A stretch of DNA of 64,000 nt from Acidobacteriota bacterium (GTDB lineage Bacteria; Acidobacteriota; Terriglobia; Bryobacterales; Bryobacteraceae): contig JAFDVZ010000012.1 in assembly GCA_018268715.1 (NCBI GenBank), positions 1 through 64,000 on the forward strand, given 5' to 3'. Below are positions 27,781 to 35,078 of this stretch, one piece after another (the first letter of the stretch is position 1; the number at the start of each line of letters is the position of its first letter). The notes under the pieces are model-generated. The model did not search any database and was not told the origin of the DNA. It worked only from the letters and a program-made list of their open reading frames with translations. The position numbers and the translations under genes were made by a program.

Positions 27781-29529
27781 ATGCGACTTCTGGCCGTTCT
27801 GGGGCTGTTATGCCAAATCGCAGCGTCGCAGCAACGCGATCTCAGCGTGGTTCCGATCATTGTGCAGAAGCGGGTTGCGCTGGTGATCGGCAACGCCGCG
27901 TATCCGCAATCGCCGTTGAAGAATCCGACCAATGACGCGGCGTCCATGACGTTGACGTTGCGCCAACTCGGCTTTGAGGTAATTGACGGCCGCGACGTGA
28001 CATTGCGCCGGTTTGAGGAGTTAGTGGACCAGTTCATCGCCCGGCTGAATGCGGGCGATCTGGCGCTGTTTTACTACGCGGGGCATGGCGCGCAGATTCA
28101 GTTGGAGAATTACCTGGTTCCGGTGGATTATCACGGGGCGTCGGAGACGGATCTGCGGTACACGTCCTATCCGGCCAACCGGATCCGCGAGCGAATGGAG
28201 GAAAGCGGGGCGCGGCTGCGCGTGCTGATCCTGGACGCCTGCCGCAATAATCCATTCCGCGCCAAACGGGACAACGGCGGGGGGTTGGCGAAGATGAGCG
28301 GCGACGCCGAAGGGACGCTGATCGCCTTCGCCACCGGCGATAACAACGTCGCCGACGATAACGCGGCGGGTAAGAACGGACTGTTCACGAAATATCTCAT
28401 GCAGGAGATGACGACTCCCGGCCTGAGTCATGACGAAGTGTTCCGGAAAGTGAAGGCGGACGTCTATTTCGCCTCCGGCAAGAAACAGAATCCGTACACG
28501 TATGAGAACGTCGTCGGGCGTTTCTACTTCACGCCCGCCTCGGGCGCCGGTCAAGCCGCGGCCGGGTCCACTGCGTCGGCGGCCGAGGTCGATCTTGTGT
28601 ATTGGGACTCCATCAAAGGCAGCCGGAACCTCAAGTTATTCGAGAGTTATCTGGCGCGCTATCCCAACGGACAGTTCGCGGAGATCGCGCGGGCCAAGGT
28701 GGAGGAGTTGAATGGGGTGACGCGGTCCGGACGATTGGCCGACAGCGGCGCCAAGATTGCCGAGTTACCCGACGGTAAGTCGTGGCTGAACCCTAAGGAC
28801 GGCCAACGCTATTGGTGGATCCCGCCAGGACAGTTCTCCATGGGATGTTCCGCGGGCGACCCGGCCTGTTACGCGACCGAGAAGCCGGCTCATCCCATGA
28901 CGATGTCGCAAGGGTATTGGATGGCGGAAACGCCGGTGACGGTCGCGGCTTGGAAGCGCTTCGCGCAGGCTGCCGGCGCCACGATGCCTCCGCCTGCCGC
29001 CTTCAACGGGCGCGAGTTGAATGCCGGCTGGGCGAACGAACAGCAACCGGTGGTGAACGTCACCTGGGACAACGCGAACGCGTTCTGCGCATGGGCTGGA
29101 GCTCGTCTGCCGACCGAGGCGGAGTACGAATTCGCGGCGCGCGGCAAGACGGCGGGCGCCCGGTACGGCGCGCTGGACGCGATCGCCTGGTATGCGGACA
29201 ATAGCGGCAAGGATCGCATCGATAGCGCCGCCATCCTTCGCGCCGAAGCGAAGTCGTTCGGGCAGCGCATTTCAGCGAACGCCAACGGTCCCAAGCCGGT
29301 GGCGCTCAAGGAGCCGAACGCGTTCCGCTTGTACGACATGCTCGGCAATGTTTGGGAGTGGACCGCGGACCGTTTCGCCGACTACGGCGGCGCGCCCACG
29401 GCCGGCGACTTCCGCGTGTTGCGCGGCGGATCGTGGTGGAGCCATCCGCGCGAGGTGCGCGCCTCCGCCCGTCTGAAACTGCAGCCCGGGCAGAAGAACA
29501 TTAACTACGGTTTCCGTTGCGCCCGCTGA
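27781..29529 (+). CDS. Caspase-like (peptidase C14) protein fused to an SUMF1/FGE-like domain
   Basis: 582 residues from the ATG at 27781; upstream in-frame sequence is unsupported. A hydrophobic N-terminus (LLAVLGLLCQIAASQ) predicts export or anchoring. The caspase domain (about 30-255) has H102 in YYAGHGAQ and C154 in DACRNNPF. A linker about 265-330 includes a YLARYPNGQFAEIA segment that loosely resembles a TPR-like helix. The C-terminal domain (about 345-582) is SUMF1-type: WIPPGQFSMG, then LPTEAEYEFAARG, DMLGNVWEWTADRF, RVLRGGSWW, terminal YGFRCAR. The paired active-site cysteines of true formylglycine-generating enzymes are missing (SWWSHPREV instead), so FGE activity is unlikely. The protease may act on envelope or signalling targets. 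Confidence 0.9.
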   Translation: MRLLAVLGLLCQIAASQQRDLSVVPIIVQKRVALVIGNAAYPQSPLKNPTNDAASMTLTLRQLGFEVIDGRDVTLRRFEELVDQFIARLNAGDLALFYYAGHGAQIQLENYLVPVDYHGASETDLRYTSYPANRIRERMEESGARLRVLILDACRNNPFRAKRDNGGGLAKMSGDAEGTLIAFATGDNNVADDNAAGKNGLFTKYLMQEMTTPGLSHDEVFRKVKADVYFASGKKQNPYTYENVVGRFYFTPASGAGQAAAGSTASAAEVDLVYWDSIKGSRNLKLFESYLARYPNGQFAEIARAKVEELNGVTRSGRLADSGAKIAELPDGKSWLNPKDGQRYWWIPPGQFSMGCSAGDPACYATEKPAHPMTMSQGYWMAETPVTVAAWKRFAQAAGATMPPPAAFNGRELNAGWANEQQPVVNVTWDNANAFCAWAGARLPTEAEYEFAARGKTAGARYGALDAIAWYADNSGKDRIDSAAILRAEAKSFGQRISANANGPKPVALKEPNAFRLYDMLGNVWEWTADRFADYGGAPTAGDFRVLRGGSWWSHPREVRASARLKLQPGQKNINYGFRCAR

Positions 29530-29864
29530 GCGCGCCCGGCGCCTTCGGCCTGAACCATCCGCAGCGCGCCGCCCAGGAGGTCGCGCAACGCATCGGCTCG
29601 CACGAGCGACAGGCGCACGAGAACGGTCGGATAGTCGAGGTAGTGCTCGGTGACATAGTAGGTGGCGGGATCTTCGGCCAGCAGGTCCGCGCGACGCTCG
29701 AGTGGAATCCGCACGGCTAGCGACCCGGATTCGGCGGACTTGTGCGTCGGCTGGCACGCGAACGTCCGGCCGCCGGCTTTGAACGCCGGCGCTCCGTAGG
29801 AAGTCCCTTCCTCCGCTCCCGCGAGCGACAGGGCCAGCTTCCGGACATCGTCCCAGCCCACCAT
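29505..29864 (-). CDS. MmcQ/YjbR family protein
   Basis: 119 residues from the ATG at 29864. The family pattern is plain: DVRKLALSLAGAEEGTSYGAPAFKAGGRTFA, then SLAVRIPLERRADLLAEDPATYYVTEHYLDYPTVLVRL. YjbR-like proteins have a CyaY-like fold and are annotated as DNA-binding, though function is poorly established. Cytosolic. Its last 25 bp overlap the 3' end of the caspase-SUMF1 gene on the other strand, so the two coding regions share sequence tail-to-tail. Confidence 0.85.
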   Translation of the reverse strand: MVGWDDVRKLALSLAGAEEGTSYGAPAFKAGGRTFACQPTHKSAESGSLAVRIPLERRADLLAEDPATYYVTEHYLDYPTVLVRLSLVRADALRDLLGGALRMVQAEGAGRAQRAQRKP

Positions 29865-29870
29865 TCGGCC

Positions 29871-29876
29871 ATTATA
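29871..29876 (-). promoter_or_regulatory. Perfect -10 element directly ahead of the YjbR gene
   Basis: TATAAT on the minus strand (29876-29871) ends 6 nt before the ATG at 29864. A start seven bases downstream of the hexamer would coincide with the A of the ATG, so a leaderless mRNA is predicted. No good -35 is seen. Confidence 0.45.
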
Positions 29877-29889
29877 GGCGCTGGCGCGA

Positions 29890-29919
29890 TTGCACGAGCG
29901 GACGTAGCGGCGATATAGT
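29890..29919 (+). promoter_or_regulatory. Weak promoter of the NHL-propeller gene
   Basis: TTGCAC (29890-29895), an 18-bp spacer and TATAGT (29914-29919, 5/6), predicting a start near 29926 and a leader of about 17 nt. The -35 is poor. Confidence 0.35.
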
Positions 29920-29942
29920 GCCCAGGATCGGGTCCAACCAAC

Positions 29943-31412
29943 ATGCCAACGCCAAGATGGATTGCCGCACATTTGCTCCTCGCCATTGCCGCCTGGGGCG
30001 CCGACACGGGCGCGGACGCGCTCAGCAAGTCGGGGGCGCTTGAACGCCTGCTCAAACAGTCGGGTGTCTACAACGTTTCGAAGACGGGAAAGACGCCCGG
30101 CTATGTCGTCGATCCAGCGTGGCCGCAACCGTTGCCGAACCACTGGATCCTGGGCCAGATCGGCGGACTTTACGTGGACCGTCACGATCATGTCTGGGTT
30201 TACAATCGTCCGCGCAGTCTGACGAATGAGGAGGCCGGTTTGGACGGGCCGCTTGCCGGCGTGAAGGACGCCAGCGGTCAACCCGTGAACGCGTGGGGCC
30301 AGGCGCGGGCGCATGGGCCCATCGCCGATTGCTGCAAAGCCGCGCCCTCGGTGCTCGAGTTCGACGCCGCGGGCAAACTGCTTCGAGCGTGGGGCGGACC
30401 ATCGGATCCCGGATTCCTCGGCGGCCGCTGCAAGCCGGAGGATGGCTGCATCTGGCCTAATGGCGAGCATGGCATCTACGTCGATCACAACGACAACGTA
30501 TGGCTCGCGGGCAGTTCCGCCGCGTCGAAAACGCCGCGCGCCAAGTCCACGATGGTCACCAATGACCAGGGCGGCGACGGCTTCGTCCTGAAGTTCGACC
30601 GCGACGGAAACTTCAAGATGCGTATCGGCGGCACGCCCTCGGGCCCCGACAGCAACGACACACACGGCGGAATCAACGGCACGCCCCTGCTATATCAACC
30701 AGCCGACATGGCCGTCGACCCCGTTACGAACCGGCTGTTCGTATCCGATGGGTACGGCAACCGCCGCGTGTTGATTGTCGACGCCGCCACCGGCAAGTAC
30801 ATTGGCCACTTCGGCGCGTACGGCGCGAACCCTGTGGACGACCACCCGGCCGCCGCCTCGCATCCGTGGATTGTGGACTACGAGGCCGGCGACCGCAAGC
30901 CGCCGTTCTTCCGCACTCCGGTGCACTGCGTGAAACTTGCCTCCGACGGCAAGGTCTACGTATGCGACCGCGGCAATGACCGCATCCAGGTCTTCGACCG
31001 CCGCGACCCGGCGCTCGGCAAACCATGCGCCAATCCCGGCGGCGAACCCGGCAAGTGCGGCTATGTCGCCGAGCAGTTCATTAGCGAACGCACCAATACG
31101 TCGATACCCGGCACCGCCGTATCCATGACATTCTCCGCTGACAAAGCGCAGAGTTGTCTGTTTGTCGGCGATAACTCGAACATGCTGATTTATGTCCTGA
31201 ATCGGACTAACTTGCAGGAGTTAGGACGACTGGGACGCGACGGCCGCATGGCGGGCGAGTTTCACTGGATCCACCAGGTGAGCGCGGATAGCCAGGGCAA
31301 CCTGTACACCGGCGAAGTCGACACGGGTAAGCGGATCCAGAAGTTCGTGCGTTATGGCGGCGACGGCTGCAGCGGGACCGGATCCGCCGTGGTGGGCGGG
31401 GTGGCGCCTTAG
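29943..31412 (+). CDS. Secreted NHL/six-bladed beta-propeller protein
   Basis: 489 residues. Signal peptide about 1-20 (IAAHLLLAIAAWGAD). The mature protein is a run of NHL-type blades: GGLYVDRHDHVWVYNR, HGIYVDHNDNVWLAG, DMAVDPVTNRLFVSDGYGNRRVLIVD, VKLASDGKVYVCDRGNDRIQVFDR and a last blade near 440-470. Many cysteines (DCCK, GRCKPEDGC, GKCGY) may form disulfides, consistent with export. Related propellers include peptidylglycine amidating lyase-like domains, but I cannot assign a reaction. Acidobacteria have many such genes of unknown role. Confidence 0.75.
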   Translation: MPTPRWIAAHLLLAIAAWGADTGADALSKSGALERLLKQSGVYNVSKTGKTPGYVVDPAWPQPLPNHWILGQIGGLYVDRHDHVWVYNRPRSLTNEEAGLDGPLAGVKDASGQPVNAWGQARAHGPIADCCKAAPSVLEFDAAGKLLRAWGGPSDPGFLGGRCKPEDGCIWPNGEHGIYVDHNDNVWLAGSSAASKTPRAKSTMVTNDQGGDGFVLKFDRDGNFKMRIGGTPSGPDSNDTHGGINGTPLLYQPADMAVDPVTNRLFVSDGYGNRRVLIVDAATGKYIGHFGAYGANPVDDHPAAASHPWIVDYEAGDRKPPFFRTPVHCVKLASDGKVYVCDRGNDRIQVFDRRDPALGKPCANPGGEPGKCGYVAEQFISERTNTSIPGTAVSMTFSADKAQSCLFVGDNSNMLIYVLNRTNLQELGRLGRDGRMAGEFHWIHQVSADSQGNLYTGEVDTGKRIQKFVRYGGDGCSGTGSAVVGGVAP

Positions 31413-31420
31413 CCTAGCCG

Positions 31421-32239
31421 CTAACGAATGGCCGGCGTGGGCGGCGTCCAGCCGTCCTTCGATGGACCGTTCTGGAACAGGAACGTTTCGCTGCTCAGCG
31501 GATTGCCCTTGGCGAAGGTCGGATTCGCCATTCCGAAGATCTTGCCGGCTTTCACCGTGGCGGCGTGAATCTGCGTCAGCAGACGCTGATATTCCGGGCT
31601 GTCGAGCGCCAGGCCGGAGAACGAACTCAGGTCGTTGTTGCCCACCAGGATTACGTCCACGCCTGGAACGGAGGCGATATCGTAGGCATTCGCTACGCCG
31701 GTGGGGGTCTCGATCATGAGGACCAGCAGAACATTGTCGTTGTATGTATTGCGATAGTCGGGACCCCAGATGCGCTGCGCCTGGTTGTTGCCCAGGCTTC
31801 GCCGGGCCACGGGCGGATAACGCACCCATTTGGCCGCTTCACGCGCCCGCTCCACGTCGTCCACCGTTGGGATGATGACGCCCAGCGCGCCGATGTCGGT
31901 CGCCTGTTGGATGTGCCACTCCTGCGCGTCGGGCAAACGGACGAACGGAATCGCGCCGTTTTTCGGGCAGGCCGCGATCATCTTCTCGACATCGGAGAAC
32001 CACAGGGTGGAGTGCTGCATGTCGAAGAAGACCCAATCATAGTGCTTGGCCCTCTCGCAGTAGTCCGCCACGTCGAACTTATTCACCGTGAAGCTGAAGA
32101 CCTGTCTGTGTTCCAGCAGTTTCTGCTTCACGGTGTTGTAGAGCGGCGGCTTCGCACCCGTCGTCTGCCCCAGCGCCGCGCCGCTGGTCGATGCAACCAC
32201 CCAAGCCAGACTGCTCGCAAACATTGCGACTCGCCTCAT
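31421..32239 (-). CDS. HpcH/HpaI (2-keto-3-deoxy acid) aldolase family protein with signal peptide
   Basis: 272 residues; AGGAGG sits 7 nt before the ATG, a near-perfect Shine-Dalgarno. Residues 1-24 look like a signal peptide (VAMFASSLAWVVASTSGAALG). The family fold is clear: VFFDMQHS (usual D-x-E-H, here Gln for Glu), IPFVRLP with the substrate Arg, GVIIPTVDDVERA, and VLMIETPTGVANAYDIASVPGVDVILVGNNDLS with the metal-binding Glu and Asp. These enzymes split or form keto-acid aldols using Mg2+ or Mn2+. The E-to-Q change and the export signal are unusual and leave activity in the periplasm open. Confidence 0.8.
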   Translation of the reverse strand: MRRVAMFASSLAWVVASTSGAALGQTTGAKPPLYNTVKQKLLEHRQVFSFTVNKFDVADYCERAKHYDWVFFDMQHSTLWFSDVEKMIAACPKNGAIPFVRLPDAQEWHIQQATDIGALGVIIPTVDDVERAREAAKWVRYPPVARRSLGNNQAQRIWGPDYRNTYNDNVLLVLMIETPTGVANAYDIASVPGVDVILVGNNDLSSFSGLALDSPEYQRLLTQIHAATVKAGKIFGMANPTFAKGNPLSSETFLFQNGPSKDGWTPPTPAIR

Positions 32240-32337
32240 ACCTTGGCCTCCTGTGACGCCGTTGTCAGAAGCAGCATACTACAACCGGTGTCGACTGTCC
32301 GCCGCCTCGGCGCCTCGCAAGCGGGACTCCCTGGAGG

Positions 32338-34773
32338 GTGGCCTCGCCTATACTGAGATACGTGGCAGCCAACGCGGTATTGCTGGCCGGTCTTGCGGCG
32401 ACGGCCTGGGTTCCGGCGTTATACGCGGCGGAAACGCCCGGCTCGATCCAGGTGGTGTACCCGGCCGAGGGCAGCCTGTTTCCGCCGGACATCGCGCCGC
32501 CCACCTTCATCTGGCGCGACGCGGCCGCGAAACATTGGCGGATCGAGGTCAAGTTTGGCGACCGCGCTCCCAAGGTCCTGGTGAAATCGCAGGGCGAGCC
32601 GCCTCCGATCGGGGAGATCGACCCGAATTGCGAGAAAGCGGGTGCGGTTACGCCCAAACTGGGGCCCGAGGACGCCGACCGGCACTCCTGGAAGCCCGAT
32701 CGTGAGACCTGGGCGGCGATCACGCAGCATTCCGTGAAGCAGGCGGCGGTGGTGTCGATTTCGGGGTTCGCCGCCGATTCCGATAAGAAGCCCGTTTCCC
32801 ACGGTGAGGTGACCCTGCGGACGTCCGTGGACCCGGTGGGCGCTCCGATCTTCTTCCGCGATGTGCCGCTGATCTCCGTCCCGGTGGGCGAAAAGGGCGT
32901 CATCATGCCCCTGCCGACAGAGGCCATTCCGCTGATCGCCTGGCGATTGCGGTATGTCGGCGACGAGAAGAGCCGGCTGATGATGCAGGGGTTGCCGACG
33001 TGCGCCAACTGCCACTCGTTCTCACGCGACGGCAAGACGCTGGGGCTGGACGTCGACGGTCCGCAGAACGACAAAGGGCTGTATGGGATCGTGCCGGTGA
33101 AGCCGGTCACCGAGATCCGCAACGATTACGTGGTGCGGTGGGCGAAGTTCTCCGAGGCCAAGGGCGTGAAGCGGTTCGGCTTCATGTCGAGGATCTCTCC
33201 GGACGGGCAGCACGTGATCACGTGCATCGAGAATCCCGGCACCCACGTGAAGGGTCTGGACAGCCGATTCTTTAACGGCTTCTATAAGGACTACGGATTC
33301 GGGCAGGTTTTCTACCCGACGCGGGGCGTTCTGGCCTGGTACAGCAAGGCCACCGGGACCTTGAAACCGTTACCCGGCGCCGACGATCCGCGTTACGTGC
33401 AGGCGGCCGCTTTCTGGAGCCCGGACGGGAAATACCTGGTGTACTCGCGCGCCGCGGCGAAGGATCCCTACTACGAAGGCCAGCAGCAGGCCATGTACGC
33501 CAACGATCCCAACGAGACGCAGATCCAATACGACCTGTACCGCATCCCTTTTAATGACGGCAAAGGCGGCGCGCCTCAACTGGTGGCCGGCGAGAACGGG
33601 ATGAGCAACAACTTCCCCAAGGTCTCGCCCGACGGACGCTGGATCGTCTTCGTCCAGAACAAGAACGGCTTGCTGATGCGGCCCGACAGCAAGCTCTACA
33701 TCATCCCGGCCGAGGGCGGAACGCCGCGCCTGATGAAGTGCAACACGCCGCGGATGAACTCCTGGCACAGCTTTTCGCCGAACGGGAAGTGGTTGGTGTT
33801 CTCGTCCAAGTATCCGAACCTGTATACGCAGATGTATCTGACGCATATCGACGAGAACGGCGACGATACTCCGCCCATCCTTATTGAACACGCCACGGCG
33901 GCCAACCGGGCGGTGAACATCCCGGAGTTCGCCAACATTCCGGACGGCCAACTGGTGAAGATGGCCGCGCCCGCCACCGATTTCTACAAACTGGTGGATC
34001 ATGCCTCCGATCTGACGGCGAAGGGCAACTACGCCGACGCCCTGGGCGAGTGGCGGCAGGCGGTGACGCTCGATCCCGAGGATCCGAAGGCGCATTTCAA
34101 CCTGGCGATCACGCTCGATCAGCAAGGGAAGGGCGAGGAGGCGATCCGGGAGTACCGGAGGAGCCTCGAAATCGAGCCGGATAACGACGGCGCCTACACG
34201 AACCTTGGGGTGACCATGGTGGCGGCCGGGCGCATCGACGAGGCGATGGAGCTGTTCCTGAAGGCGATTTCGCTGAATCCGAACAACGCCAAGGCGGAGA
34301 CCAACCTTGCGTCGGCCCTGATGGAGAAGGGGCGGCTGGACGAGGCCATCGACCATGCGCGCCGGGCGCTGGCGGTGGACGAGAAGGCGAGCGACGCGGT
34401 GAACACGCTGGGTTGGGCGCTGGCTCGGCGGGGGCGCCTGGACGAAGCGGTGACCGAGTTCGAGAAGGCCGTGGAGCTGAAGCCCGATTCGCCCGAATAT
34501 CAGTACAACCTGGGCCGGGTGTTGGCGGCCAAGCGGAGTTTCGCGCAGGCGATACCGCATTTCGAACGGGCGGTGCGGCTGACCAACGGCCAGGAGCCCT
34601 TCAGCCTGGACATGCTGGCGGCGATGTATGCCGAGGTCGGCCGGTATTCCGACGCGGCCCTGTTTGTCGAGCGGGCGGTGACGTTGGCCGAACAGCTCCA
34701 TAACGCCGGTCTGGCCGAGCAACTGCGGGGCAAGCTGGCTCGTTACCGGGCGTCTAGCGGCGGTTCGCGCTAG
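32338..34773 (+). CDS. TolB-type propeller protein with a CXXCH motif and C-terminal TPR repeats
   Basis: 811 residues from a GTG at 32338; GTG at 32362 is an alternative, since GGAGG abuts the first GTG. A signal peptide follows (AVLLAGLAATAWVPALYAA). About 35-215 is a beta domain (YPAEGSLFPPDIAPPTFIW). C222-x-x-C225-H226 (CANCHSFSRDGK) fits covalent haem c attachment. About 235-540 are WD40/TolB-like blades (FWSPDGKYLVYSR, KVSPDGRWIVFVQ, SFSPNGKWLVFSS). About 555-800 hold six or more TPRs (AHFNLAITLDQQGKGEEAIREYRRSLEIEPDN and similar). It is periplasmic if the signal is correct. A haem-bearing scaffold is a reasonable but unproven reading. Confidence 0.75.
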   Translation: MASPILRYVAANAVLLAGLAATAWVPALYAAETPGSIQVVYPAEGSLFPPDIAPPTFIWRDAAAKHWRIEVKFGDRAPKVLVKSQGEPPPIGEIDPNCEKAGAVTPKLGPEDADRHSWKPDRETWAAITQHSVKQAAVVSISGFAADSDKKPVSHGEVTLRTSVDPVGAPIFFRDVPLISVPVGEKGVIMPLPTEAIPLIAWRLRYVGDEKSRLMMQGLPTCANCHSFSRDGKTLGLDVDGPQNDKGLYGIVPVKPVTEIRNDYVVRWAKFSEAKGVKRFGFMSRISPDGQHVITCIENPGTHVKGLDSRFFNGFYKDYGFGQVFYPTRGVLAWYSKATGTLKPLPGADDPRYVQAAAFWSPDGKYLVYSRAAAKDPYYEGQQQAMYANDPNETQIQYDLYRIPFNDGKGGAPQLVAGENGMSNNFPKVSPDGRWIVFVQNKNGLLMRPDSKLYIIPAEGGTPRLMKCNTPRMNSWHSFSPNGKWLVFSSKYPNLYTQMYLTHIDENGDDTPPILIEHATAANRAVNIPEFANIPDGQLVKMAAPATDFYKLVDHASDLTAKGNYADALGEWRQAVTLDPEDPKAHFNLAITLDQQGKGEEAIREYRRSLEIEPDNDGAYTNLGVTMVAAGRIDEAMELFLKAISLNPNNAKAETNLASALMEKGRLDEAIDHARRALAVDEKASDAVNTLGWALARRGRLDEAVTEFEKAVELKPDSPEYQYNLGRVLAAKRSFAQAIPHFERAVRLTNGQEPFSLDMLAAMYAEVGRYSDAALFVERAVTLAEQLHNAGLAEQLRGKLARYRASSGGSR

Positions 34774-34822
34774 CTGGAACGGGGACTGCCTGGCCCCCGG
34801 TGGTCCGCACACCGTCACAACA

Positions 34823-34837
34823 GGTTGTCTGACAACC
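34823..34837. promoter_or_regulatory. Perfect palindrome, possible operator
   Basis: GGTTGTC-T-GACAACC is a perfect 7+1+7 inverted repeat in the 305-bp gap before the receptor gene, 125 bp upstream of its -35. The size and symmetry suit a dimeric repressor site. The stretch also contains GGGG/CCCC complementarity just after the TPR gene (34791-34799) but no other gene. Confidence 0.35.
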
Positions 34838-34962
34838 CCTCGCCCGCGACGTCAATTCCGCTGAGACCCTCAAAGTAAATCAGTTATCGATGACTTTATT
34901 GTATCGCTTCAATTTAGGTCGATCTCTTGGCCAAAGTGGCATTTCAGACCTCTAGGAGCGTA

Positions 34963-34991
34963 TTGACGAGCAACCGAGCAAGTAGTATAAA
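34963..34991 (+). promoter_or_regulatory. Promoter of the TonB-dependent receptor gene
   Basis: TTGACG (34963-34968), a 17-bp spacer and TATAAA (34986-34991) make a strong sigma-70 promoter with a start near 34998 and a leader of about 80 nt. The -10 is flanked by AGTAG and CTACT, a 5-bp inverted repeat that could be a repressor site. Confidence 0.65.
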
Positions 34992-35078
34992 TCTACTAGT
35001 TGAGCAGCCATGTCGCTGAATAGGGTTGTAGAGTGTCCACGGGACTCCCGTGGCGCCAATAGAGAAGGGGGTCAGTAC

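Noticed and set aside
28800-29529. Active formylglycine-generating enzyme
   Set aside because: The domain fold is present, but the two active-site cysteines are replaced in the SWWSHPREV stretch.
33370-34818. 482-codon minus-strand frame opposite the TolB/TPR gene
   Set aside because: TPR and TolB motifs are unambiguous on the plus strand; the antisense frame has no recognisable features.
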